From NCBI RefSeq assembly GCF_017571495.1, contig NZ_JAGETZ010000024.1:1-64000 (forward strand): DNA of 64,000 nucleotides. Direction: 5' to 3'. The position numbers and the translations under genes are program-made. Source of the DNA: Hymenobacter negativus. Its GTDB lineage: Bacteria; Bacteroidota; Bacteroidia; Cytophagales; Hymenobacteraceae. Positions within the stretch are counted from its first letter, which is position 1. Each line of letters opens with the position of its first letter. Below are positions 25,164 through 33,674 of this stretch, in pieces. A model generated the notes under the pieces. The model ran no database searches. It was not told where the DNA came from and saw nothing but the letters and a program-made list of their open reading frames with translations.

Positions 25164-26089
25164 TGAAAGAGGCACTCATTTCAACAAAGCGGGCCCACTA
25201 TATGCCCTTGGGCCTCAATCAATACTGTATAGGAAACAAATCGGAGTGCAACCATTTTGAAGAAGATGGTGCAATTATACTCCCCTGGGGCAGCAGCCCT
25301 GATGCGAATTTATATAGTAAAATTGAAGCTTTAAGGCTATTGCCTACCGCCATTCAGGTAAAGAATAGTTTAGTTCCTGAGTTTATTCGGGCGCTACCAA
25401 ATTTGTTATTTCTGGAACTGCCACTGCCTATGGTGCTGAACTTGCAGGCTAGTTCTTTGCCAGCACAGCTCAAGACTTTGATGGTCAGCAATAAGCCAGG
25501 TTATATTGATAACTTAAAAGCACAGCGAACCACCTTACAGTGGCCTCCGGTTAGTCTTCCTAATCTCAAGGGTTTATGGTTTTTTAATGCTTTCAACGCT
25601 ACTGAACTAACTACACTACTTGGTATTTCTGCACAAGCTCTCCCTAGCCTCGAATATCTAGAGTGCTTAAATGATAAACATGATGCGATTATTACAGAAA
25701 TCAAACACCTCAAAGGCTTGAAATTTTTGCATATAGGAAATATAAATAACTCAGATACTTTTTCGAATTTGGCTGGTTCTCTGGAGAGTCTTTCCATTAT
25801 TGGCACCAAGCCAAAATTCGACCTATTTCAAATCAGTGAGCTGAAAAAGATTAAATATCTATGGATAAACACTATAAAATCCGAATTGAATTGCGAGGTT
25901 TTCACAATGCTTCCTGAATTACAGGAAATCAATATTCTAAATTCAAAAAAGATTATTAATATCGAGTCACTGTTAAAATGCAATGCATTGAAAAGCGTGT
26001 ATTTCCTAGACTGCAATAAACCTTTTAAAAATGTAAAAGAACTTTTTAATCCTGAAAAATACGATAGATTTAATATAAAGTACTCATAA
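25163..26089 (+). CDS. Leucine-rich-repeat-like protein, probable immunity to the GIY-YIG tip
   Basis: The ATG at 25163 overlaps the Rhs stop; a TTG 12 bases upstream is spurious. The 308 residues show irregular leucine-rich repeats of about 22-25 residues: LPNLKGLWFFNAF, LPSLEYLECLND, LKGLKFLHIGNI, LKKIKYLWINT, LPELQEINILN. There is no signal peptide, as needed for an inhibitor of a cytoplasmic nuclease. Base composition is clearly more AT-rich than most of the window, a sign of lateral acquisition with the tip. Position directly after the toxin tip is the classic immunity place. The repeats are seen; the function is inferred. Confidence 0.72.
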   Translation: MKEALISTKRAHYMPLGLNQYCIGNKSECNHFEEDGAIILPWGSSPDANLYSKIEALRLLPTAIQVKNSLVPEFIRALPNLLFLELPLPMVLNLQASSLPAQLKTLMVSNKPGYIDNLKAQRTTLQWPPVSLPNLKGLWFFNAFNATELTTLLGISAQALPSLEYLECLNDKHDAIITEIKHLKGLKFLHIGNINNSDTFSNLAGSLESLSIIGTKPKFDLFQISELKKIKYLWINTIKSELNCEVFTMLPELQEINILNSKKIINIESLLKCNALKSVYFLDCNKPFKNVKELFNPEKYDRFNIKYS

Positions 26090-26213
26090 ATCATTAATTG
26101 CAAAGTCAATGATTTATGGGTGTTTCAAGCCTTGCGGATTTACAATAATATTTTAATATAATAATTATAATAAGAAAAATCTTTACTTCTTCCCTCTACC
26201 GCCACAGGCCGGC

Positions 26214-26435
26214 GGTGCAGGAAACGTTCAAGAACGGGCTGAGCTTCTACTTCGAATACGCCGGCAGCGGCCCCGAGGCCCGGTGCGTGCACACCCGGGG
26301 CGAGGAGGGCATTTACGACCACACCCTGGTCTACGACCTGGAGGCCAAGCGCACGGTGGTGACCAACTCGCTGGGCTATGCCACCACCTACCAAGGCAAC
26401 GAGAACGGCCTCGTGGTGGAGGTGCACGATGCCCG
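26214..26435 (+). repeat. Rhs-core direct repeat, copy 2
   Basis: Copy of 22406-22627 at the start of the Rhs relic. Substitutions are few and mostly single bases, for example the codons around VHTRGEEG against MHTWGDEG. Homology begins abruptly at the left after AT-rich sequence. Confidence 0.9.
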
Positions 26436-26730
26436 AGGGAGTGTGACCCTGACGGACTATAACGAGTATAATGAGTTGGTTAGCGAGGTTAACGCGCTGG
26501 GTAATACAACGGCTAGGAGTACGACGAGCTTGGCAATTGCTTGCGCACAACTATGCCCGATGGGACTATACTACAACGCGAGTATGATGCCCAGGACAGA
26601 ATGGATTACCGTTTTGCCCACCTTAAGGAACTGGTATACATCGAATCATTAGGCAGAAGCGATGCGCAACCTATTGCCGAAGTTCAGCGGACCATTCAGG
26701 ATACTATTGAGCTATTGGCTCAGGGTTGAA
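26214..26730 (+). pseudogene. Displaced Rhs-core fragment with a frameshift
   Basis: Translation begins inside Rhs core (VQETFKNGLSFYFEYAG) without a start or N-terminal part. It follows the main Rhs protein closely to about 26435, then diverges (NEYNELVSEVNALGN). Near 26514 the frame breaks: a base or bases are missing where the main copy reads a YEYDE-type segment, and the Rhs pattern resumes one frame over as EYDELGNCLRTTMPDGT. The end (HLKELVYIESLG) is no longer Rhs-like and stops at 26727-26729. It is a broken relic of an earlier or alternative Rhs tip. The preceding 110 bases (26090-26213) are AT-rich and hold nothing recognisable. Confidence 0.85.
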
Positions 26731-26821
26731 TAGTAAATTGAGATACAAAATAGCCACTTAGCGCACTGACAGAGGGCGTGGTACAGCCAAGGGAAACGAG
26801 CATACTGCAAGCAGTTGCCGT

Positions 26822-26887
26822 TACAACCGCCTCCGCTATGGGGCTACCTTAGGCGGCCTGCTATCGGTGTACCGGCTATTTCACTAG
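26822..26887 (+). pseudogene. Possible remnant of the Rhs cage-closing motif
   Basis: A short frame reads YNRLRYGATLGG and ends at TAG (26885-26887). It resembles the conserved YNRFRYYDPEIGQY segment that closes Rhs cages. It lies just ahead of an immunity-type gene, where the end of a former toxin would be expected. The match is short and could be chance. Confidence 0.35.
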
Positions 26888-26899
26888 TATTTTTGGAGT

Positions 26900-27442
26900 G
26901 TGCGCACGTTCGAATACCTCAGCAAGGAGCCACGCTTCGTCACAGTTGATACCAACTGTCTGCTGACACACAAGCTTGCCGATGGCCAAAGCTTTCCCCC
27001 ATCCTACCTTGATTTTGCTACGCAACTGGGCTGGGGCAGGCTATGTGGCTTGCTCCTGGTTTATGTACCGCTAGGCCAATATCCTGACTCCTGGCTAATA
27101 CAAAGCCCTAAAATCAGGCAATACATGGATGACTTCTACAAGGAAATGGAGTATGATGCCTTGTTCCTAGAACCGGATGGATACGAGGGCATCGAGCAGT
27201 ATTTACTGCCATTTGCCATGAGCGAGAATGGCGAGTATCTGGCGTGGGATACCAGTCGTCGGGATGATGCTGGGGAGTTTCCGATTTACGTACTGGCTGC
27301 TCGCTTGGGAGGCATACGCTACGGAGCAAAAGATTTGTATGAATTTATCGAAAAGTGTACCGATGAAGCAGCCGTAAAAACGATGTTCGGTACTGGATAC
27401 AGCGCATTGCCCCCGACTTTTGAGTCACTACCACTCACCTAG
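26900..27442 (+). CDS. SUKH (SMI1/KNR4-type) immunity protein
   Basis: A GTG start is forced, because an in-frame stop lies 15 bases upstream. The 180 residues carry SUKH features: VPLGQYPDSW near the middle, PFAMSENGEYLAWDTSR (the recurrent GDxLAWD-like core), a PIYVLA strand and the helical YEFIEKC end. SUKH proteins are cytoplasmic immunity proteins against many polymorphic toxins, often nucleases. The cognate toxin is not present here. Only Rhs relics lie upstream, so this is an orphan immunity gene kept from an earlier tip or against other strains. Confidence 0.72.
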   Translation: MRTFEYLSKEPRFVTVDTNCLLTHKLADGQSFPPSYLDFATQLGWGRLCGLLLVYVPLGQYPDSWLIQSPKIRQYMDDFYKEMEYDALFLEPDGYEGIEQYLLPFAMSENGEYLAWDTSRRDDAGEFPIYVLAARLGGIRYGAKDLYEFIEKCTDEAAVKTMFGTGYSALPPTFESLPLT

Positions 27443-27580
27443 GGGATTTGAGATTGATGTAATTATGCCTAAGATAAGATTGGCCAGGTTTTAATATATA
27501 AGTTTTATCAACCAATTTTCACAGGAAATGGGTGTAATTACTTTACCCCTCTTGCGTTTTATCACCTTAAAATCGGAGCA

Positions 27581-27973
27581 ATGACCAGCTACAATGTAAT
27601 GACAAAAATCCATGTCTGGATTGGCTATAGTCTCAAAAGCTCAGATGAGTTCTACGAGTATTTTAGCATCGACGAAGCAGATAAAGAAGCCGGAATTGGT
27701 GCTAGTCAATTTGATAAAGACTTACATATGCACTGGTATGATGACGACCTAATAGGCATCTACTTTAGTGAAGTTAACAATAGCTTAGATACAGCTCTTG
27801 ATGAAATTGCGACGTCTCCAGCTACGATTGACGATATTCGTGCTAAATGCTCCGAGCTTGGCATTACCGAAGCGAATGCAATGTTTTATTACATGAATTC
27901 CGAATTAGAAGTATCCGATAATTCAAAAAAGTATAACGGCTTAACTTATTTGGGCATTTTCGATAACGATTAA
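27581..27973 (+). CDS. Imm22-family immunity protein
   Basis: This 130-residue protein matches immunity family 22: KIHVWIGYSLKSSDEFYEYF at the start, then FDKDLHMHWYDDDLIGIYF, IRAKCSELGITEANAMFYYMN, and the ending YNGLTYLGIF. Members are cytoplasmic antidotes to polymorphic toxins. No toxin is next to it. It lies about 140 bases after the SUKH gene on the same strand and is AT-rich compared with the T6SS structural genes, in keeping with separate acquisition. Confidence 0.75.
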   Translation: MTSYNVMTKIHVWIGYSLKSSDEFYEYFSIDEADKEAGIGASQFDKDLHMHWYDDDLIGIYFSEVNNSLDTALDEIATSPATIDDIRAKCSELGITEANAMFYYMNSELEVSDNSKKYNGLTYLGIFDND

Positions 27974-28107
27974 GCAGCCCAAGCTGCAGACGGTAGTTTC
28001 ACACCATCCACGTAACAGCAGTCTTGTATAATCCTTCAGCAGATAGCCATATTAAATATTTTTATTTCTCGCTACAGCTATTCTGCTAATCCCCGAAACG
28101 ACTCTAT

Positions 28108-28374
28108 ATGAGGCTTATTCAAATTCAGCGGGGGCACATCAAAATTGAGGCATGCAACCGTACCATCACCATTGACGGTGAAGGCTTTATCAGGCCCGAT
28201 GACCAGAGGGTGCCCAGCCCGAATTACGTGGACTATGTGATTTACACAGATACACTCACGCACTGGGACAAACCTTGGGAGCACGAGCCACTACCGGTTG
28301 ACGTACAAAGCGCGATTGTGATTTTTCTCAAAGAGCATTTCGAGCAGCGAGGAATGCGCCTTGCAATAGAGTAG
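28108..28374 (+). CDS. Imm74-family immunity protein
   Basis: This 88-residue protein matches the Imm74 pattern: an ITIDGEGFIRP strand, DYVIYTDTLTHWDKPWE with the conserved Trp-Asp pair, and a helical end that closes in RLAIE. Imm74 members are small immunity proteins of toxin loci. It is the third orphan immunity gene in a row on the plus strand and is followed by a strong terminator, so the array may be one transcript or three short ones. Confidence 0.7.
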   Translation: MRLIQIQRGHIKIEACNRTITIDGEGFIRPDDQRVPSPNYVDYVIYTDTLTHWDKPWEHEPLPVDVQSAIVIFLKEHFEQRGMRLAIE

Positions 28375-28425
28375 TCTGTCGGATAGCCCCAGTGGGGAGG
28401 CACATCAATAGCATGAAAGAAGAAG

Positions 28426-28491
28426 GCCAAAGCCCCAGCGGGACGGCCCAATCTGTTGAAGGGGCCGCTCCGCTGGGGCTTTGGCAATTTT
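28426..28491. terminator. Terminator hairpin after the orphan immunity genes
   Basis: A 16-bp perfect stem (28426-28441 with 28470-28485) is followed by a short run of T on the plus strand. It separates the immunity array from the convergent tssO gene. Confidence 0.8.
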
Positions 28492-28573
28492 TCAGTTGTT
28501 CTTTCTACCTATAGTCCTCCTGACGGGTTCTTTGGCTACTCCTACAAAATCGTTGTTTTGGTTGACGGATAAC

Positions 28574-29446
28574 TTAGAATAGCCCAAAGAAGCGTGCCGG
28601 GTGACCTAGCTCCAAGTTGATGGGTTCCAGGGTTTTCTCGATGCTGGCTTTTAGGTCGTCGGTAGCGGGGTCTTGCAGAATTTGGATGAATGCCGTGCGG
28701 GACTGCTCAAGCAATTGCTTGCGCTCCTTGCTGCGTGCTTTGTGGTCGAGGGCACGCTGGCGTAGGCAGTCGGCTTCGGCAAAAGCTACCTGGTCCGTGA
28801 GCAGCGCTATCTGGGCGCGGCCGCCACTGCTAGGAGGTGTTTGCGCTTGGCCCCCACCACCTCCTCCCCCACCCGATGGCATAGGCATGGGTCGGTTCAG
28901 GCTGGCTTGCAGCATGATAATTTGCTGTTTGGCCTGGGCCAACTCGGCAGCCATGCGCTCGACGCTTCTGGTATCGTCGCCGTTTTTGGCCAACTGCTGG
29001 CGGAGCACGTCAATAGTGCCGCGGTTAGAACGGAACAGGTCAAAGTCGCGCAGGACACTACGGGCCATCAAGCGGTGAGCCGGAATCTGCATCTGGGCCG
29101 AATCGTTGCGCAGCTGACTCAGATTTACGGCAATGGAATTGAGATAATCCTGGTTGCTTGTGGCCAGTTTGCCAAGTACAAGGTCGTTGTTTTCGACCCG
29201 CAGACGCTGGTCTATGACATCAATGCGCTGCAAGTGCTGGGTCAGGGTATCGAAGCGCGTAATCAGGCGGGCCTGTTCTTCGTGGGTACGGTCGAGCTCT
29301 TTCTTCAGGCGGGCATTTTCGTCGGCAATGCTCCGGTTTGAGAACAGATAATACGATGCCCCTACCGGAATGAGCAGCGCCAACAGGTATAGCAACGTAA
29401 ACTGCCACAAGCGGGTGCGGCGTTCGGGTTGGTTGAGGGGTTTCAT
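28574..29446 (-). CDS. tssO: TssO, T6SSiii inner-membrane component
   Basis: This 290-residue protein has a short basic N-terminus, one membrane helix (FTLLYLLALLIPVGASYYLF), then a long coiled coil (residues 40-180) and a Gly-rich linker with eight glycines in a row before a helical end. This matches TssO, a protein confined to Bacteroidota T6SS and thought to replace part of the missing TssJLM envelope complex. It follows tssK by about 30 bases on the same strand, and with tssN makes a tssN-tssK-tssO operon. The glycine run is an unusual local feature. Confidence 0.85.
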   Translation of the reverse strand: MKPLNQPERRTRLWQFTLLYLLALLIPVGASYYLFSNRSIADENARLKKELDRTHEEQARLITRFDTLTQHLQRIDVIDQRLRVENNDLVLGKLATSNQDYLNSIAVNLSQLRNDSAQMQIPAHRLMARSVLRDFDLFRSNRGTIDVLRQQLAKNGDDTRSVERMAAELAQAKQQIIMLQASLNRPMPMPSGGGGGGGGQAQTPPSSGGRAQIALLTDQVAFAEADCLRQRALDHKARSKERKQLLEQSRTAFIQILQDPATDDLKASIEKTLEPINLELGHPARFFGLF

Positions 29447-29476
29447 GCGAACGGAAAGATGATGGCGGGCAGCGAC

Positions 29477-30685
29477 TTAGGTGGTGAAAGGATTCCAGCG
29501 AACGGGGCCATTGCCCTGGGGCTCCGGGCCGGGCACCGACAGCGGCTTGGCGGCCACCGGGTTTTCATTGATGAAGGACTGCCAGCCTTCTTTGTTTTTG
29601 CCAATGTATTCCAGCTGGCTAAGCTGCCGGAAAATAGCGCCTATCAACTGCCAGAGCTGCTGCTGCTGGCGCAGGTGCTCGTGCACCTGATGATGGTTGT
29701 AGGTGAGTGTAACAGCATTTTGCAAAGCGCCCAACAGCGTAGCTGGCAGCGTTTCCGACCATTGTTCGAAATATTTTAGCAGCTCTTCGCGCTCGCCTTC
29801 GGTCAGGCTATCGAGTGAGGTTTTCACTTGCTTTGCTATCCGTAGCAGCGCATCGAGCAGGTAGATGGGTGGCTGCGTGGCGGCCATCAGGCGCAGGGTG
29901 GTGAGCTGCTGCGCTAGGGCAAAGACAGTACGCTCGGACAATTCGCGCACCATATCGGCCAAGGGGCTGCGCTTGTCGGTGCGCAGTTTCACCTTATGAA
30001 TGATTTTGAATGCATCGGTTTCCAGTTCCGTCAACTGAAAATCGAGCTGATGCAGGGCCTGTAGCAACGACGAATGGCTAGCCAGGGCCGTACTGGGTGG
30101 AATGAACTGCGTCACGGGTCGCAATTCTCCATCAGCATACAGCAACTCGCCCACTACCAGCGTGAATGCTCCACTGGCTGCACTGCCCAGTTGCTGGGTG
30201 GGCACGAAGCTCAACTCGTAGGCCGGGCGGGTGTAGGGATAACGCGGTGGCACATCCTCGGGCGCGGGGGTACCAGTAGGCACACGCTCAAATGGATTGG
30301 CGGTGAGCACCACGCTAAAGCGCAGGCCCTCGGTGGCCGACAGGTTGAAAGCGGTGAGAAGCTGGGCTAGGCTGCTGCGGGCCGAAAGCGGCGCACTACT
30401 GGCCGTGATTTCGATGCGGACCCCGCCCGCCGTAATGGCACGGCACTGGGTGAGGCGGGCCTGAACCTCGTTTTGGGCGTCTACGCTCAGCAGTAGCTCA
30501 AATGAGGCGGGGCTGCCCAACTCGTTGGTAGCGGGCAGCAAGCCGTAGCTATCCGGACGCAGGTGCAGGGCCGTGGCGTCGCGGAGATGGTCGGTCGTAA
30601 AACGCTCGGTTTCGGCGAAGTGGCGGCGGGAGATTTTCATCCCGTCTACCCAGTTCACGGGGTAGTAGGTAATTTCAGGAATCAT
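29477..30685 (-). CDS. tssK: TssK, baseplate-to-membrane connector
   Basis: The 402 residues fit T6SSiii TssK: MIPEITYYPVNWVDGMKISRRHF at the start, with the usual W-x-G-M pattern, a beta-rich shoulder (LRFSVVLTANPF), and helical neck and head domains with LIGAIFRQLSQLEYIG near the end. TssK trimers join the baseplate wedges to the envelope complex. It lies between tssN and tssO on the same strand with short gaps, supporting one operon. Confidence 0.9.
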   Translation of the reverse strand: MIPEITYYPVNWVDGMKISRRHFAETERFTTDHLRDATALHLRPDSYGLLPATNELGSPASFELLLSVDAQNEVQARLTQCRAITAGGVRIEITASSAPLSARSSLAQLLTAFNLSATEGLRFSVVLTANPFERVPTGTPAPEDVPPRYPYTRPAYELSFVPTQQLGSAASGAFTLVVGELLYADGELRPVTQFIPPSTALASHSSLLQALHQLDFQLTELETDAFKIIHKVKLRTDKRSPLADMVRELSERTVFALAQQLTTLRLMAATQPPIYLLDALLRIAKQVKTSLDSLTEGEREELLKYFEQWSETLPATLLGALQNAVTLTYNHHQVHEHLRQQQQLWQLIGAIFRQLSQLEYIGKNKEGWQSFINENPVAAKPLSVPGPEPQGNGPVRWNPFTT

Positions 30686-30741
30686 AGCCGGGAAAGAGAA
30701 GCGAAAGTAAACGAAAAAAGCCGGCGTGGTTCACTACGGGT

Positions 30742-31593
30742 TTATTCGGTGGTGCTGTGGGCAGGTACGCGTTGCGCTACAATGATGCTGCCCTGCCGCA
30801 GGAAGTTGTCCTGAAAGGTGTAGTCAGGGTCATAATAGTGTCGGCTGCGCCACCACGGACGCTTGGCATAAAACAGCCAGCCAAAAGACTGTCCTTGGTT
30901 ATCAACGTATTGCAACGCCTGGTCGGGCTTAAGCTGATTGTAGTCGGACAGGAAGATGGCGAACAGGTCGCTCAGGCGCATCTGGTGGGGGGCCTTCGAA
31001 GAAAAATCGTGATACAGGGACTCGCCATAGCGCCTCGTCATCCAAAAATGAATAACCATAAAGTTGTTCAGGTCCATGCGCGACAGGTCGGGGCTAGCGG
31101 CCAGCGGATTGTAATGCCACAGCTTGTACTGCTTATAAGGAATGGCCTGCCACGCCTGGTACGACTCCCAAAAGAAATATGGCAGCATAAACGGAATGAC
31201 GGCCGTGGCAAAACCCGCAGGAGGCAGCTGGTTTTTAGCCCAGGGTACCCAGTGCAGTGCCAGAATTGCGCACGCCCCAATAATTGCCGTACCAAATAAA
31301 ATAAGTACGCTTTGCCAGCGGCTGTTTGCATCATACCACTTCAGCCACTTGGGCAGTTGCGCGGCATACAGCCAGCCTAGCAGCAGAATGGCCAGCTGCA
31401 GCAGTGCCAGCGTGGGCGGGAATGCCCATGGACTGCGCACGGCCGCCAGGCCCAGCAGCCCAAATACAAGGACTGTACACAGCACATAAAGAAAGCTGCT
31501 AATGAATACTTTACTATTCTGCACCCGCGAGCTGGCGTTGGATAAGGTGCTGGAAGCGGCCGAACGGGCCTGAGAAGTAGGATTTGGAAGCAT
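30742..31593 (-). CDS. tssN: TssN, T6SSiii membrane protein
   Basis: The ATG at 31593 (MLPNPTSQARS) is preferred over an upstream in-frame start that adds a Gly/Arg-rich tail, giving 283 residues. Four hydrophobic segments lie between residues 25 and 155 (for example VLCTVLVFGLLGLAA and ALLQLAILLLGWLYA). A soluble C-terminal domain follows with MDLNNFMVIHFWMTRRYG and SDLFAIFLSDYN. This matches TssN, unique to Bacteroidota T6SS and likely part of its inner-membrane complex. It is the first gene of the tssN-tssK-tssO set and divergent from tssG. Confidence 0.85.
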   Translation of the reverse strand: MLPNPTSQARSAASSTLSNASSRVQNSKVFISSFLYVLCTVLVFGLLGLAAVRSPWAFPPTLALLQLAILLLGWLYAAQLPKWLKWYDANSRWQSVLILFGTAIIGACAILALHWVPWAKNQLPPAGFATAVIPFMLPYFFWESYQAWQAIPYKQYKLWHYNPLAASPDLSRMDLNNFMVIHFWMTRRYGESLYHDFSSKAPHQMRLSDLFAIFLSDYNQLKPDQALQYVDNQGQSFGWLFYAKRPWWRSRHYYDPDYTFQDNFLRQGSIIVAQRVPAHSTTE

Positions 31594-31791
31594 TAGGGAA
31601 CGAACAATCGGGTGGGTGGTTGGGCCTGGGCCTCCCCTACCCCGGTTATGAGCAGCCGAACAATGTACGCAAAATTTCAAGTCAGGGTCACCTCTTTACC
31701 CAGGCATTGGCCCAACCTCAGCCAAATGGCTGGCGTAAATCAGCTGGAAGCATGTTACTTTGAGCGTCTTCTATTTTCTTAGTTCCTACCC

Positions 31792-32775
31792 GTGACCGAA
31801 ACTATTTCTGTTCATCATCTGCTGGCGCGCCTGCGCCGCCAGCCCTTTGATTTGCGCCTCGAAGTTATCATGGCCGAATTACTGGCCTATGGTTACGCGT
31901 TTGATGATTTCCTGGTACGGCCCGTAGGCCTGTTTGCCCGCCGCTACCGCCGCGACCTGGGCACGGTGAGCGACGAGCCGTTTGAGCGTGGCAGCCTCCC
32001 CGTAGTGCGCACCGTGCTGGAGCTGCACCGCGAAGGCATGTACGATGCGCTGCCCCAGCAGGTGTTCCACCAACCCGGCATAACCACGCACGACCCCAGC
32101 TCCGGCGTACGGGCTATGGTGGAAGACATCCGGCTGCAGCGCCGCAAAGAGAAAGCGACCCGATTGTTCTTCCTGCCGTTCGAACAGGAATTCTTTCGGA
32201 TGCGCGTCCGCATTGAGCAGGAAGAGCGGCGCTACTTCACCAACCTTTCCGCCCACTGGTACAACGAGGCGCTGGCCCGCTTCTGGGGCATTGCTGACTG
32301 CGGCCTGCCACCCGGCCCACTCACCAACCTGCTGTACCTGCTGCCCCTGGCGCATAGCATCACCGGCGACTTGCCCCGCACCCAACTCTATTTTGAGAGC
32401 GTGCTGGGCCGACATGTGCAGCTGCGAACTATAGAGCCGCAACTACATGCTCTGCCCACGGCTACGGTTGCTCAGCCCAATAGCAGCGGCACGCTGGGCA
32501 ACCTGGCCCTGGGCCGCGACCTCGTGCTGGGGGGGGACTACCAGGAAACCCTGCCGGCCCTCGAAATCAGTCTGCACGGTCTCTCTGTAGCCGATTTGGA
32601 AGCCTATCTGGCCGGTGAGTGGCCTGCCAAAGCGCTGGCCCTGCTCTGCGAGTACTTCGTACCCTTCGAAACCGACGTTGTGGTGCGCTACGAAATGGCC
32701 ACGGTGGAACCGTCTTTCTACTTAGGCGAGGGCGAGGATGCGCCGGTGCTGGGCTTTACCACCGCCGGAATCTGA
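31792..32775 (+). CDS. tssG: TssG, baseplate subunit
   Basis: A GTG start gives 327 residues. The features fit T6SSiii TssG: VHHLLARLRRQPFDLRLEV at the start (the family's LRRxPF pattern), VRPVGLFARRYRRD, a long basic helix (QRRKEKATRLFFLPFEQEFF) and a beta-rich C-terminus. Two TssG with TssF and TssE make the wedge. It is the last T6SS gene seen on this side and is divergent from tssN across about 200 bases. Confidence 0.85.
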   Translation: MTETISVHHLLARLRRQPFDLRLEVIMAELLAYGYAFDDFLVRPVGLFARRYRRDLGTVSDEPFERGSLPVVRTVLELHREGMYDALPQQVFHQPGITTHDPSSGVRAMVEDIRLQRRKEKATRLFFLPFEQEFFRMRVRIEQEERRYFTNLSAHWYNEALARFWGIADCGLPPGPLTNLLYLLPLAHSITGDLPRTQLYFESVLGRHVQLRTIEPQLHALPTATVAQPNSSGTLGNLALGRDLVLGGDYQETLPALEISLHGLSVADLEAYLAGEWPAKALALLCEYFVPFETDVVVRYEMATVEPSFYLGEGEDAPVLGFTTAGI

Positions 32776-32975
32776 GGCCATCAACTACCAGACGGCGCGG
32801 GGCTGCCTCTTTGCATGTCCGCGCCGTTTGGTTGATTTCTTTCAACGCCAAGATGCAATGATGCACCATCTATACTGCCGGGGGATTTCGAAACAGCTTC
32901 CTTGCCTAAATCTGAAGTAGCTGCACCGGCGTAAATGGACGCATTGCTCAATAGACAAGTATCGTCCATCCTGGT

Positions 32976-33674
32976 TTGGCTGACTTTGACTCTTCCGTTG
33001 CTATTCTGCTTTTCACCCGCTCGGCGAGGCAGGACGCTGCGCGCAAGAAGCTGGTAAGCAGCAAAGGCCATGGCGCGAATGTAGCCGTAGTAGCCCGGCT
33101 TATCGACCATGCTGCTACTACCGCGCAGCAGGCCGGGGTTGATTTCCTGTTGATTGAATCTGCCCGGCAAACGGGTGTCACCTTTGGCGAACGGCTGAGC
33201 GAGGCCATGCAAAAGGCCTTTGCCAGTGGGTATGAGCGGCTGCTGGTTATCGGCAACGACTGTCCGCAGCTGGATGTACTACTGCTGCGCCGGGCGCTGG
33301 CGGCGCTGGCGGAGGGCGGCGCGGTGCTGGGGCCTACTACCGACGGTGGGGTATACCTGCTAGGTGTAGCCCAAACGCACTTCGATGCCAGTACCTGGGC
33401 CGCTCTGCCGTGGCAAACGGCCACGCTGGGCCAGTCGCTGGCCGCTCACCTGGAAACCGCCGGAGCTGCTGTGCAAGCCCTGCCACGCTTAGCAGACGTG
33501 GACAATGAGCAGGACTTAGCCCAAGCACTTCGGCTACCGCTGAGCAATTCGCTGCTGCGGGTGCTGCGATGGCTGCGGCGGTCCATTGTTACGCCCCTTG
33601 TATGGCATTCGGATAGGCTGCCGCAGCCCGCCTTTGCGGCAGCCTACCCACATCGGGGACCACCAGACCACTAA
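32976..33674 (+). CDS. DUF2064 (TIGR04282-like) glycosyltransferase-fold protein
   Basis: The start is TTG, as an in-frame stop lies upstream and no ATG precedes the first conserved strand. The 232 residues show the nucleotide-diphospho-sugar transferase fold of DUF2064: AILLFTRS, LSEAMQKAFASGYERLLVIGNDCPQL and GAVLGPTTDGGVYLLG. Relatives include arsenosugar-biosynthesis glycosyltransferases, but most have no proven substrate. The first loop lacks the usual GxxKTRL motif, so activity is uncertain. The last 30 residues overlap a perfect hairpin and may be a palindrome-derived extension. It is not functionally linked to the T6SS as far as can be seen. Confidence 0.7.
   Translation: MADFDSSVAILLFTRSARQDAARKKLVSSKGHGANVAVVARLIDHAATTAQQAGVDFLLIESARQTGVTFGERLSEAMQKAFASGYERLLVIGNDCPQLDVLLLRRALAALAEGGAVLGPTTDGGVYLLGVAQTHFDASTWAALPWQTATLGQSLAAHLETAGAAVQALPRLADVDNEQDLAQALRLPLSNSLLRVLRWLRRSIVTPLVWHSDRLPQPAFAAAYPHRGPPDH
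33614..33646. repeat. Perfect hairpin inside the 3' end of the DUF2064 gene
   Basis: A 12-bp stem (33614-33625 with 33635-33646) and a 9-base loop lie within the last codons. It may attenuate transcription before the TonB receptor gene, or be a short palindromic insertion that lengthened the protein. Confidence 0.6.

Noticed and set aside
26140..26550. Minus-strand ORF opposite the Rhs relic
   Set aside because: The same shadow ORF appears opposite the matching part of the intact Rhs gene, so it comes from the core's codon pattern.
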